Shown here: positions 49,491 to 64,000 of the stretch, in pieces | Layout of the letters: every line of letters begins with the position of its first letter | Position numbering within the stretch: position 1 is the first letter of the stretch | Source: Tubulanus polymorphus | Taxonomy: Eukaryota > Nemertea > Palaeonemertea > Tubulaniformes > Tubulanidae | DNA: 64,000 bases | Direction of reading: 5' to 3' | Assembly: GCF_964204645.1 (NCBI RefSeq) | Contig: NC_134028.1 | Location: 21,054,153-21,118,152, forward strand | Notes under the pieces: generated by a model | What the model saw: the letters and a program-made list of their open reading frames with translations, nothing else | Databases searched by the model: none | What the model was told of the DNA's origin: nothing | Position numbers and translations under genes: made by a program

Positions 49491-51091
49491 TGACCCAAAT
49501 TAGGAAATTGTGACAAAGCGATTAAGGGGAATTCCTGTGACCTAAATTTAAGGGAATAAAGGACAAAAAGCCGAGCCCGAATTGTGGGCCAGACTTGACA
49601 CTAGACAGTGGTTGAAACATCGGGTGCGAAATCAGATAGATAGATATAGGAAAATGAATCAATGTTGATGTGTCAATATATCAAATACAGATGTTATTAA
49701 TGGTGTGAATTGAATACATTCAAAACATATGCGTCGAGTCGTCGTCGTCTCTCCTTCAACAGTGACTCGATCTCTATCTATACACAATACAGCGTACAGA
49801 TAGACAGCCGAGAAACGATGCCATATTGAATATTTCGATTTCATTCATTCACTTACCGCGATAAATGTGTCCGATGTTCAGTTTCTCATTCGGTTCGACA
49901 AAAATACTTTAAAACGTTTTTCTCTCTCGAATGTCACCACGCCTACAAAATATGAAATATAAGACGACATTTTATTCACCGGCCACAGCATTCAAAGTCC
50001 CGATATGAAGATGAGGTTACACAGTTTCAAAACATTTCATAATATCCGCAGGTAATAACTAAGCATCTGATTATAAATGAATTGAATAAGGAATGAGGCT
50101 TCGCACGTTGAGTAAGGCCAGGTCCATTGCGCTCCGGTCTATCGTCTACGACATGACCTACCTAAGGGACTCAGTTTCGATCATCTACACTTAGGATAGG
50201 CCTATGTTTAGGACAGCTTTTAACTCGGAGCATTTTATAATTGGAAATGAAGTAACAGATGAACCATATACATCCCGCATTAGACATTTCATGATCAGCA
50301 CTCTTTCAAAAACTACTTCTGGTTTGTTACGGGACCGGGTGTAGGAAAACCTTGTTAGGGCTAACCATGGTTCGTGAAGTGAGGTTAGGCATAAAACGAT
50401 TTCGCGCCACATCTTATTTCAGGCTAGCATGGATAGGCCATGGTTAGGCGAACGGGGTTTTCTGCCCTCGCCCGAGATTGACATACGCCGAGTACCCCCC
50501 CCCCCAAAATATACGGTCTGAAGATGAACACTGTGTATGTGTCTACTAACACACACACACACACACTCAGTATCGCTGTAAACACAATTTTTTCCGCAAG
50601 CATTCGACGATGATATCAAAATCCGCCACGCGCTTTACCCTACTAGCGTTTCCATAGCAACAGTCGGCCGGCTAACGCTGCTAACGACAGTAAGATTCAA
50701 ACTACGCCGGCAGCCGAGCAGCGAATATATCGGGCGGTATCATCTTTGCCGCTAAGCAATCAAGGACGCGCGATATTATATGAAATCAATCAATGGATCG
50801 CGAAGCAATTTACTGCCACATTTGTTTTTATCAGCACAATTTCCTGCCGCGGTAATAACGCTTATAATCGACCGAAAATCGTATTAGTCTCGAAATAGCG
50901 GATTATATCGTATACGTATCGATATACTTCGTCCGGGATTGAAACGGGGAAGTATCACTTCCCCGTTTTTTAAGAGGGAAATCAAAAGCGAAAATTTCCG
51001 TACGTTTCATCGGACGTCATCGAAATACACGCAAACAGCGCACGTACATGACCAGTGTGGACCCGCGCTCATTGGCCAGAGCTGGTGACCA
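49491..51091. other. Upstream/intronic, no gene seen
   Basis: There is a poly-C run at about 50497-50508 and an (AC)n run at about 50550-50568. At 49857 a strong minus-strand donor (gtaagt) follows a CpG-containing stretch. This is one candidate for a TNRC6 5' non-coding exon, unproven. Confidence 0.4.
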
Positions 51092-51541
51092 GGAGCCAGT
51101 TCCATAGTCTTGGCTTAGACTTGAGACCAGTCTAAGACCATGTTAGTTCTATAGCCAATCTAACAACATAAGAACAATCTTAAGACTTAGGCCAACTCAT
51201 GGACTTAAGTCTCGACTGTACAACCGGCCCCTGGTATCCAAATTAACCATATTGCTGCTAACCCTAGGCCAGTTCCATAGAGTCATGGCTTAGACTTAAG
51301 ACCAGTCTAAGACTATCTTAGTTCTATATAGCTAATCTAACAGCTTAAGACCAGTCTTAATATTTAAGACAAACACTTTTGGACTTAAGTCTCGATAATG
51401 GAACCAGTCCCTGGAGCCGGTTCCATAGTCTTGGCTTAGTCTAAGACCATGTTAGTTCTATAGCCAATCTAACAACATAAGACTAATCTTAAGACTTAAG
51501 CCAACTCATTGACTTAAGTCACGACTGTGGAACCAGCCCCT
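51092..51541. repeat. Three tandem ~150-bp foldback units
   Basis: The units at 51092-51237, 51266-51413 and 51415-51541 each start with 'ccagttccatag' or a close variant and end with 'tggaaccagcccctg' or a close variant, the inverted form. Inside, 'cttagacttaagaccagtc' and 'gacttaagtc' can pair, so each unit can fold on itself. A related sequence (ggtccagttccacagtc to gtagaactgggtcc) occurs at about 11868-11970. Confidence 0.8.
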
Positions 51542-52111
51542 GATTGTTAAAAATGATGAGACGGGTACAACTCATCAACTTAGGTATCGTCAAATATCAT
51601 CTCAGATTACAACGGTATTTATTCTGTAACCAGTCATACATATCACCAAAAATTCATAAAGACTAGTCTTATGAATTTTTGATATCACTCATAACAAACA
51701 GTATACAGTAATTCAAGCTCAACTTTTCAATTCATCAGTCGTTAATTCCGTAGGAGCATTTATAATGTACATCATGCATGATCTCCTGACTTTTCCTGAT
51801 TTTCGTGAATAGAGTCAGAATTCCCCGATTTCCCAGATCTGTAAGAACTCATATATAAGTGGTCTATCATATATTCGAATGAATGAATGAATATACATGT
51901 ACAGCAGACAGTGATGAATCAGGTGTAACTATTCTACCCCTTTATACAAGTCAAGCTGGTGTCACATGCGGGATCTTTAAAACCTATCACATAACCGCAC
52001 GCTCCGACACGTACGTACGAACGTACGTGGGTATTTATCATGCTTCCACACAACAAGAACGTACATGTATGTGTACGTGGATGTCGAGGAAACAAACGAT
52101 GACATCGTATG

Positions 52112-52846
52112 CAACACCTCCACTGAACTAGGTTGGATCTGGTAGATCTAAGACAATACCTCCACTGAACTAGGTTGGATCTAGTAGATCTAAGACAATA
52201 CCTCTACGTAACTTGGTTGGATCTGGTAGATCTAAGACAATACCTCCACTGAACTAGGTTGGATCTAGTAGATCTAAGACAATACCTCTACGTAACTTGG
52301 TTGGATCTAGTAGATCTAAGACAATACATCTACTGAACTAGGTTGGGTCTCGTAGATCTAAGACAATACCTCTACGGAATAAGGTTGGGTCTGGTAGATC
52401 TAAGACAATGCCTCTACTAAACTAGGTTGGGTCTCGTAGATCTAAGACAACACCTCTACGGAATAAGGTTGGATCTGGTAGATCTAAGACAATACCTCTA
52501 CTGAACTAGGTTGGATATAGTAGATCTAAGACAATACATCTACTGAACTAGGTTGGGTCTCGTAGATCTAAGACAACACCTCTACGGAATAAGGTTGGAT
52601 CTGGTAGATCTAAGACAATACATCTACTGAACTAGGTTGGGTCTCGTAGATCTAAGACAATACCTCTACTGAACTAGGTTGGGTCTGGTAGATCTAAGAC
52701 AATGCCTCTACTGAACTAGGTTGGGTCTGGTAGATCTAAGACAATGCCTCTACTGAACTAGGTTGGGTCTGGTAGATCTAAGACAATGCCTCTACGGAAT
52801 AAGGTTGGATCTGGTAGATCTAAGACAATACCTCTACTGAACTAGG
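52112..52846. repeat. 42-bp minisatellite, ~17.5 units
   Basis: Unit: 'acctctactgaactaggttgg' in two parts (acctctactg, aactaggttgg), then 'tctggtagatctaagacaat'. Seventeen 'gatctaagacaa' occurrences are countable. Each unit carries the 8-base palindrome tagatcta. Units fall into variant classes (ctgaactagg, cggaataagg, cgtaacttgg) that alternate along the array, so segments of more than one unit have been copied. Confidence 0.95.
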
Positions 52847-54535
52847 ATCTAGAAGGCCAGGTCTTAATCGAGATCGAAAAACCCCCAAAATCGAAAAGGC
52901 ACAATTCATAACCTGCTAACATATCTACGTCAATTTGACGCGATGTATCGTGATATGTCGACATTAATATGGTGACTTTATGAGTTGGCACGCGTCAATT
53001 GGCGGCGCCTTATCGCAACCGCACATTTCTTTCGGATAATTTTGGATCATGTTTTAATGAGGACAACGATTTCAACTTAGTCGATTTCAACTTAGTTTAA
53101 CCTTTTTCGAATTAGTAAGGTTGTCTATTGAATTAACAGGAAAAAACCGCCGAGACCTAAAACGGAATCAGGTAGCTGATAATGCAATTAAATGTCTTCA
53201 TGAACGAACCATGAAAGATGATGATCTTCTATAAACATTCTAACATTCACTGAAGAAGTGCTTCTTTTTATATATCTCTTCGATCCATGAAAACAGAAGA
53301 GAACTAGAAGAGATTGCTGTCAGGGTTAGGTAAAAGATTGCTGTTAGGGTTCGGGGAAGCTGATTCTGCTGCGAAGATGAAGTGGTTGAAAAATAGCACA
53401 GAACGAGATACCCGTATCTGATCTAACACTCCAACGCACGAATACCGGCTCATCACAACATCCTCAACAAGTCAACCTTTTTAAACGCATTTTTAGTGCT
53501 TCCAGCGTAAAAAAATACCCGGTCTTTCAGTTTCGTAATAAAACAGATTCACTGTTAAATCAAGACAGTTTTCCAGAGAAACCTGATTAAACGTAGACAA
53601 CTGGGTCATTCATTTACACCACTAGTAGGCCAGTACCAAGTCATGATTTCCGCAAGCCGTACATAGAATTCGAGAAATTCTCTCGATAAAAGCCTATTTC
53701 TTTCTGAGGTCTATAATGTAATCGCATGGTTTAATGGGCCTGGGCCCGGATAGGCCTAACTCTAAAAACCATCTCAATTCCTCTTTCATTAGGCTGCCAA
53801 CCTCTGCCAAAAATGATATCGGTAACAAATTGAATTCATTTCAGTAGCCATTCATAGAAATATGAAGGAAAAGGTGGTCCTAATCAGCATCAACAGTAAG
53901 ACCCTCTCAGTAACATCTCTCTTTCATATTTCTGTAAGCATCCAACAAATCGGATCAGTATATCTCGTTATAAAATAGCAACAAATACTGAAAATCAGGA
54001 ACAGTTGGCAGCTTTGTTAATTCAGTTTTTAAGTTTTTCAGACTTGATACTTTGTGTGAAATAACGGGCGATTAGAACTGATAAATTTGACATATTTGCC
54101 GGTCGATTATCAGTGACAATTGCTAATAAAACCAGCATAGCAGAACGAAAGAATTCAATTCAACAACAACAACAACAGGCCTGACACAAATGACAGCTCT
54201 TAATGTGTCCCGTTTTTATGAGTATTTATAGATTCGAAATACACGTCATTTTTACCGTCTTTTAAATCTCAACGAAGACGGCTATATCCATGAAATATAA
54301 CGGTTGAAATAAAACCGGTAGCTAGTCACACTGCCGCGGCGTGGTCGAACTCAGTCGATCAAAAACACAACGTACAGCAGCCATCGATATCAGTGTATCA
54401 CAATCCATCCGTCACATAATCATAATCCAGGATCGGGGGAAGTTATCACCGACCGAGTAGGTATGCACGTACACTCTCCTCGCTATAGCGGCAGTCAATA
54501 CCGGGTGAAATATCGTCGTGTCAGATTATCGGATA
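52847..54535. other. Upstream/intronic, no gene seen
   Basis: There is a short near-duplication around 53325-53360 (agattgctgtcagggtt / agattgctgttagggtt). Otherwise AT-rich and featureless. Confidence 0.5.
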
Positions 54536-54740
54536 TTCAACATAAACACCGCGATTCGGTATAGTAGAGGCAGGCTACGCGCGCGCGCGAAATGTCACAC
54601 GGAGCGCGAGAGGATATATTCCATTCATATCTAAACGGCTCTGAATGTGCCGCGCCGAGAGACTCGAGGCGCGCGCGCACTCGGACTGCCGGATCGATAT
54701 CAGAAAGATTAATCGAACGCCGGCTGCGTTTATTCTCGAC
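54536..54740. promoter_or_regulatory. CpG-rich stretch, possible promoter
   Basis: Dense CG dinucleotides (for example acgcgcgcgcgcgaa at about 54580 and ggcgcgcgcgcactcgg at about 54668) in an otherwise CpG-poor region. It could be a promoter for the TNRC6 5' exon on the minus strand or for an unseen transcript. No start site can be assigned from sequence alone. Confidence 0.35.
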
Positions 54741-57700
54741 GAGAAGAAAATTCTCGTGCCTCGGGTAAAATTACGGACGATCGAAAAAATGAGTTTAAAT
54801 TCGAAAAATAATTCGCTTTTTTTTCTCCTTTCTGCTTAGCTTAAGATTTTAACGCGGCCGACCGTCTATCTCTACCCTGTACATTACTTTTTTTCTTAAT
54901 CGTGATCAATTTTATCATCGCAAACCCGGCAGCTATAGAAATAAACTGATTACAAATCATATTGCCGATTAGTTGAAACTAGGTATCATTTTCGTTTACC
55001 CTGGCCTTATCAAAATAAAATTTTTCAATTGACTTGGCTGGATTTTTTTCAGGCCCCCGAATACAAACATATCAAAATTAGCAGTCGACTGTTTTGATAT
55101 TTTTTCATGTCTTCAGTCAGTTGTTACCAATCCGCACGCTTTTCAAAAAGTAATGTACAGGGTTTTGAGAAGACAAGAAAAGACCAGAGCAAATCGGATT
55201 TTGTAACGATTGAACTTTCTAATATAAACTAGAGGCTACGTACGCCTAAAGTCTGGAAAAAGCTCCCCAATACAAACAGTTGCATTCGCGCAGAACAACG
55301 TTGTATTCGGATGATTTTAGAGGCTTTAACTGCAAAACTGAAGTTTATGATGATTTACTGTGAGTTTATATGGTAAATACTAAAAGTAGGAACGGAGATA
55401 AAATACAAGCCTCTTAAACTATTTACATAATCAACTTTATACTGAATCGGCAATAACTGTCAGTATTGGGAAACGTCGCATTAATAGAAACTCAATTTTC
55501 AATGTCTAAACCTGAAATTCACCGTTTCAGAAAATGATTTTACAACGATTTTACTATCAACTTGGGTATGAGATGGTCCCCGGGACATGAGGGGGGTGCA
55601 AGTTTCGTTAATTATTTACAGATGGCAGCACTATCAAACGCCGAGCCAGCCATCGAGATCAATTTTTTGGCGGTGAACAGCAACGACGCAGTAGAGCACA
55701 CACACTCTTCCACAGTACAGCGCTGTAAAACTGTATCATAAATTAAACAGTGAGCGAGAGCATTGCGATGTAGACACCACCACAGACTAGGCCTCTCCAT
55801 GTACTAACCACTGAGGCTGAGGAGCGAGCGATATTGATTTTAAAATCCAAATCTAGTTCTCACACACAGAAGCAGCAGCAGCAGCTATGTTGTTATTGTT
55901 GTTATCACTGCTGTATATTTGAAGCGGAAATCAAGCCTTGTACATGGAATTACAATACATGACAAAAATGGCAGTAACCTAGGAAATATATTACACAGTC
56001 AATATATATCCTCAGGGCAATCAGACCGTGTTATATTGACTATTGCTAGGCAACTCACTCGAAGAAGCAGGCAGCTCCTGCGTCTGAGGTTCTGTGGAAC
56101 GTTTAGTTCAATACTAATCAAGAACAGCCGAAAATCCAGGAATGGGGGGCCTTTAAAACTGTGCGCTACACGAATATGTGCCCAGATACTTTTTAAGGGG
56201 CCCCCACTGCGAAAATAATGAAAACCACGGATCATTCTCTGAGCATCTAGAGTGATTCGAAAACCAAATTACCAGCGATAAGTTCTAGGCCTACTAGCCA
56301 GATTGCGAATAGGTTATTTTGGTAGGGATAAGGGCCTTATATATGCCACAATAACATCAAGGGGAGCCCTCAAAATCAGATAGACCTCTTATACAGTTTT
56401 GATATGAAATTATTTGGCACCAGGGATTACTGTCTAATGAAAGAGAATTATCAAATGAATTCTTTATGTTACGTTTTAATTCAAATTTCAAAAAATCCAA
56501 ATCAGGGCTTCCCATATATGTTATCGTTCACAAAAACATTAAAGGCTGTTGCTCGAACTTAACCAATACCAATGCCCTGAAGTTCTATCCTGTACGGCCC
56601 GTCTAAACTAGAATGTGTTGAAATTTTCATGGCGGCAGTCAGCGTCTGGAATGCTTAACTCCGCTTAAAATGAACTGGAAAGAAGCCCTCCTCAAACACA
56701 GTCTAATAAACTCTCGCCTTAACCCTATATTCCAGTGTATATAACCTACATAGCTTACACAATTCCAGGAGAACCTACTAATAGACCTGACATAGCTTTT
56801 ACCAGAACGGGTGACATCAACATAGCATAGATAGAGTCTATAGAGCCGATAGATAAGTATTTCCGGCTACTGCTGAAAAAATTCTCTGATTAAAAAATAT
56901 TCTTATCTATTTTTCGTGGGGACCTATAAAGATTAGAAAACTAAGGTCAGACAAAGAAATACCAACTGGTTGCGGGGAAGGAGGCTACGGTGGCTTCATC
57001 TGGTTTTTATGAACTTATCATGTTCTTCAATTCAACTTCCAAGGCCAAGGGTGGGACACATGTCATCAAAAATATCCAGTAAAATATCCGGAAAAACAGG
57101 GCCAGGGAAAAAAAAACATTACAACAGACAGTACTTCATAAGGAACACTAAAACAGTGGTCTATTTGCTGAGAAAGTCTTGTTGACGTTGTATCTATTCG
57201 AATATTTGAATAGAAATTTTAAGGTCAGACTCCTTGTCGTCCTTGTGTCTCCAGCCAGCAGGCTTACCAAACCAGCGTCCCCGCCGAACAATGCGGCTAG
57301 AACGTGACGGATTAAATACAAGAAAAACCAGCACTTACCTCTAAAGTAATTTTGTAACTCAATATGTTGTCAGAACATATGAAAAAACATCTACTAAACG
57401 AGTCGTTTCACACAAGTGGATCTCAATCTCGGGTACACACGAAACTAGGTCACTGTGGCATAGGAGGCAGCACTATACGGTTTAATAATTTTAATTTTTC
57501 GGTGCGGAATAATCGCGCCGTATAAATATTCTTCTACCGTCATGAGTCTATGCTAATAGATTTTGCAAAATTTACGAAAACTAGGATTGATAAAGCCGAA
57601 AGAGTGATATTTTAAGAATAATGAATATGGTTCTAGGAGTCGATTTAGATTTAACACGACGGGTTATGATGATTTACCTTCTTGAAGTAAAAAAAAAATG

Positions 57701-58700
57701 GCCTGAACCAGGACTTTTTTTTCTATAAAAGAATGAGTTAAAAAAGTATATTTATTTGTATCGGGTTATATCTATTTTTCTAGGGGGACTGAGAGCGACG
57801 GGTCTTTACAGCGATTTTTCTCGAAAAACTGTTGAGGCCCGGAAAAAGTGGAGGTCTTATGAATGAATATTCAATAATGTTTATGAATATTCTATTCTGT
57901 ATATATAAATCCATTGATAAGCAAGAGGATCTTTTGCAAAAACAACTAAGCAGGCCTAGTTACCTAAATTTCAAACTTCATATTCAGTCGTTGAGCCAGA
58001 GAAATCCCAAGTCAAATCTCTTTTATCTATCTGCTAAATACAACGAGACAAGTTATCTAATGGGGTATACATATAGTATAATTGCACGAGCTTTCGACTT
58101 GCTAAGTTCGTTACAAATTGATTCAATGCGTAAACCGATTTTCAGTCCACACTAGAACTCTTTGCTCAGCGAATGCGTCTTAGCATCTTAAAAAGGCAGC
58201 GTCGTGATAACTCATGTGCCAACAGAAAAATCTAAGCAAATTAAGTGCTGTATTTAATTATTTTCAGACTTAGATAATTCAATATGATTTTCAGACCATA
58301 AATGATAATCAATATTTTACTAGCGGCGAATTTACGTAGGACTCCTCTCCTAAACGGACTCTAAATGCTGCGCTAAGAAATTGGTACCGGGGTAGGCCTA
58401 TAGCCTTTCAACCGACCAAATCACACCGTGCGCTTCTGGACAGATGATCTGTACAAAGATGAATCCTCGTCATATCAGTGACGTCCTGGCGACCCCTACT
58501 GCTTTTTTGGCCAGGTCTTGACGATCAGCTTTTCTAAGGATTACAAAGCCTGAGGGGTGAATACAAGCAGCAGATTTATACATTGTAGCTACCAAGTCAC
58601 ACAAGAGTTAACTTGCAACAACCAAGGTATCCTACTTCCCAAGGATCGAGACTTCGAGAGTAGATTTTGAGAAGTAATCAACACTAGAATCTGAATTAAA
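54741..58700. other. Intergenic between TNRC6 upstream region and RPS9
   Basis: No gene recognised. At about 57347-57395 on the minus strand, an AT-rich stretch with a strong donor (gtaagt) after 'attactttagag' is another candidate TNRC6 5' non-coding exon. The ORFs of 60-107 codons here have no domain. Confidence 0.45.
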
Positions 58701-58761
58701 TTCACAGATGATGAATAATATTCATTTTAATTGATCTCAATTTTACAACAAATTTCTGAGT

Positions 58762-61590
<2,829 letters not shown>

Positions 61591-61623
61591 GATGAATTAC
61601 TGCAGTCTTTTGCACCACTTCTT
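61591..61623 (-). other. RPS9: RPS9 5' UTR, second part
   Basis: Acceptor atttgcag at 61624-61631, then 33 non-coding bases to the ATG. The intron upstream (61624-62736) holds the second copy of the 5.5-kb repeat. Confidence 0.8.
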
Positions 61624-61904
61624 CTGCAAATAGGTTTCAACAGAAAATCTATTAGTATATCAATTCACAAACCTCTATAAGGGCTAGGTTGTTTTATCGA
61701 TAATTTATGATCTACTTTAGATTACAACTGATTTGATAGCAGTGTAGTCTCTTGTAACCAGCCAACTTTTGCCTGTATCTTAACAAGCTATACGAACATG
61801 AAAATCAGTTTTTTTTTTAACGCTCAGGCTATTTTTACGACGCTGTAAACGGACGACCCGAGCTATATTTACGACGTTTCATTATGATTGGCTAATCCAC
61901 GGTG

Positions 61905-62180
61905 CGCGAAAATTCAAGGCAAGTGTGGAGAATGGAGTTAGAGAAAATAGAACGGATAGAGCAAGACTCAAACCGGGCCAGTTAATTACTAGCGCAGCAT
62001 CATACCACTTAGTCAGTAACCTGTAACTACATACCACTAGACCTACGAGCTTGCTGGAAACCGGACGAATGTTTTAACGACATAGCCTCACCTTACCCTA
62101 ATCCTATCCCTAGGGGCTAAAACGGACCCTTACCCCCTGGACCCTCTTGCCACTAATCCTCTATCTCCTCTCTAGACCAT
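61905..62180. repeat. SINE-like repeat, second copy (RPS9 intron 1)
   Basis: 'gtgtggagaatggagttaga' (about 61924) and 'cctatccctaggggctaaaa' (about 62102) match 5458-5485 and 5608-5630 in the same order. The tRNA-like middle section is diverged. Confidence 0.65.
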
Positions 62181-62452
62181 ATATTCCTTTATAAAACTAA
62201 TCCTAAATTCAATATGAAACCGCCTTAAATATAGAATTTACAACCGCTTTACAACGCCATAAATATAGCCAAATATATGAACTTCAAAATTATTCTTTTT
62301 TTAATGAAGATTCTTTTTTTCTCCAGCTTGCAAAAAAAGCCTGGCTGAACTGAAGGTTTAATTTACATTTTGCGACACAATTTTACTCTTTTTACTCAAC
62401 CTGAAGGCCTAATTCATTTTTTTTTCATTTCGGGTCAATGCCAAAAACATAA

Positions 62453-62650
62453 GTGGGTGCTTGTTTAATGCACAATGTCAATGATTTGATTCAGTTCGAT
62501 CAGACTGTTGCTCTGTCTGGCTGGAAGGCGAAAGCACGTTTGAGAGAGCGGGGAGGACTGTCGATACACAAATGCGATTGGAAGATAGGATTTAAGAAAT
62601 TAAAACTGGGTCAAAGGGGAATTTCACATTCTATACATTTAGTTTTATAA
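62453..62650 (+). other. Short ORF in RPS9 intron, not called as gene
   Basis: A 65-codon frame antisense to the RPS9 intron, without recognisable domain or coding signature. Recorded so that the stretch is accounted for. Confidence 0.2.
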
Positions 62651-62736
62651 AATACACGAGAATTTGAATCAGACAGTGACGCAGACAGATCGAAAATCGT
62701 GAAGAAAACGGCAGCGAATATTTAGGCCACACTTAC

Positions 62737-62767
62737 CGGGAAATGGCTGAACACCGGAAAGAGGAAG
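62737..62767 (-). promoter_or_regulatory. RPS9: RPS9 first exon with TOP-like start
   Basis: On the minus strand, 'cttcctctttccgg' (62767-62754) is a pyrimidine tract of the 5'-TOP type that starts ribosomal protein mRNAs and links their translation to TOR signalling. Transcription likely starts at a C within it. The exon ends cagccatttcccg before gtaagt at 62736-62731. No TATA box is obvious, as usual for these genes. Confidence 0.75.
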
Positions 62768-64000
62768 TTAAACCTGATCACCACGTGTCTTTGATATCGA
62801 TCCGCCGTCTCTGCACAGCCTGTGGCAAGCGATGTTTGACCACCATTTCATCCCCGAAAGGCCAAAATTCGGCCCAGAGATTAATTCATTATTTGATGTT
62901 CTCGTGAAACTATTCACATATATATTTTTGAGCTTTCTTTTAAAATGTTCAATATTTAAATAATACATGGAGGAATTATTTTATCTTGCGCATGGTTCGA
63001 CGAATTACTTTAGTTGAATCCCACTAATTCAGTGGTGAAATGACAGAAACGGATCAGATTTTAAAGACTTATTACAAAATAGCAGTCTTGATGAAAAAGT
63101 AACTATCTATTGTCATATTAGCCGTCTTTAATTCTATAGTACATTTGTAATCGTATAAGAATCAGATTATGTAGAAGTCGAAGAACAATCGTAAATGTTT
63201 TGGCCCTACTGTTAATATTAGGTATAAATCTGTAACATTGATAAAATTAGATTTTAAATCAGATAAAAAGTGACCAATGTTGACGATGGAAGAAATATAG
63301 ATTTCTAATTTTGTTTTATTAACAGTTTCATTTCGTGCACCATAAAATGAAAATTAGCGTTTTGACAAAATGGCGCGTCATTCGCAATGAAATTTGTTTG
63401 ACTTCTTACATTTTCTTCTGCTAAAATGATCGAAACTCACTCTAAAATCTGATGCAAAAGGTAAAAAATAATACGTCGCATACGAGAGAAATAGCTTAGA
63501 TCTTTGTTAAGCTCGAAACATTGGCGAAAATTAGCTTCAAAGACGTCTGACTGACATTTTTGTTAAAATCGCGCCATCTATTCTATGCCTTAAAAGTCTC
63601 AGTCTACTTTTAGTTTTGTTAGTTAGTGCAGTCTCAATACACCAACATACCTAATTTATACTGTATCAAAGGTGTGCAAAAATGTCTAATCTAGCCATAA
63701 ATCCCTGTTCAGTCTGTGAAACCCCCTTGTCAAACAAGTGAAATAGGCGCCCTACGGCTAACTCCGGAAGATCCATTGCTCCAAAAATCCAAATGCAGTT
63801 AAAAAGCTGCTCCCAACTCTGAGGTCGCATTTCTCTGACGTCCCAATACTCCGTACAATTTATTTGTAAGGGTCACGTAAGCAGGACTGAACTTAGATTT
63901 TATTAGGAAAGCTAGGCGTATAGTCATAGAAATAAAATTGAAGTAAACATTTGATTTTAAATAACATCTCTAAAAATGTTTTATTGATTTATACAATAAC
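62768..64000. other. Upstream of RPS9, no gene seen
   Basis: AT-rich sequence with no supported gene or repeat up to the window edge. Confidence 0.5.

Noticed and set aside
52112-52846. CRISPR-like array
   Set aside because: No unique spacers between repeats; it is a head-to-tail minisatellite in an animal genome.

Overview
The window is nuclear DNA of an animal. Genes are split by GT-AG introns, the sequence between them is AT-rich and full of repeats, and the two clear genes are typical metazoan genes. Nothing is bacterial. The repeat types (tRNA-derived SINE pieces, hAT-like and piggyBac-like miniature elements, LINE ends) and the TNRC6 layout fit a marine bilaterian invertebrate, probably a lophotrochozoan. 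The phylum is inference.

Left part (1-15.8 kb): mostly repeats. A long unclassified repeat occurs three times (161-2400, 3000-3990 and, interrupted, 10327-14112). There are relics of two non-LTR retrotransposons (4.3-5.0 kb plus strand, 7.2-7.5 kb minus strand), a 392-bp foldback element, a 767-bp (TTCG)n microsatellite and a 162-bp near-perfect hairpin element. The only convincing gene here is a small, acidic, eight-cysteine secreted protein on the minus strand at 9.2-9.5 kb.

Centre (15.8-35.2 kb): a TNRC6/GW182 gene on the minus strand. I resolved 16 coding exons whose splice phases all agree, giving 1906 residues. The protein has a basic N-terminus, a GW-repeat Argonaute-binding region, a UBA-like domain, a Q-rich region, a PAM2 motif, an RRM and the family C-terminus. 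A roughly 2-kb CpG-rich 3' UTR follows. The upstream (5') exon and promoter are not resolved.

Right part (35.2-58.7 kb): no recognisable protein gene. It may be the long 5' intron or upstream region of TNRC6. It holds tandem repeats (71-bp AT run; 90-bp, 183-bp and 42-bp units; a four-part 127-bp higher-order array), three tandem foldback units, SINE pieces and miniature elements.

Far right (58.7-62.8 kb): RPS9 (ribosomal protein uS4) on the minus strand, complete with four coding exons, a 5' non-coding exon and a pyrimidine-rich TOP-like start. The last 1.2 kb shows no gene. TNRC6 (microRNA silencing) and RPS9 (small ribosomal subunit) both concern mRNA use, but nothing suggests they are functionally linked. 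Three piggyBac-like TTAA elements lie in their introns, two in TNRC6 and one in RPS9.
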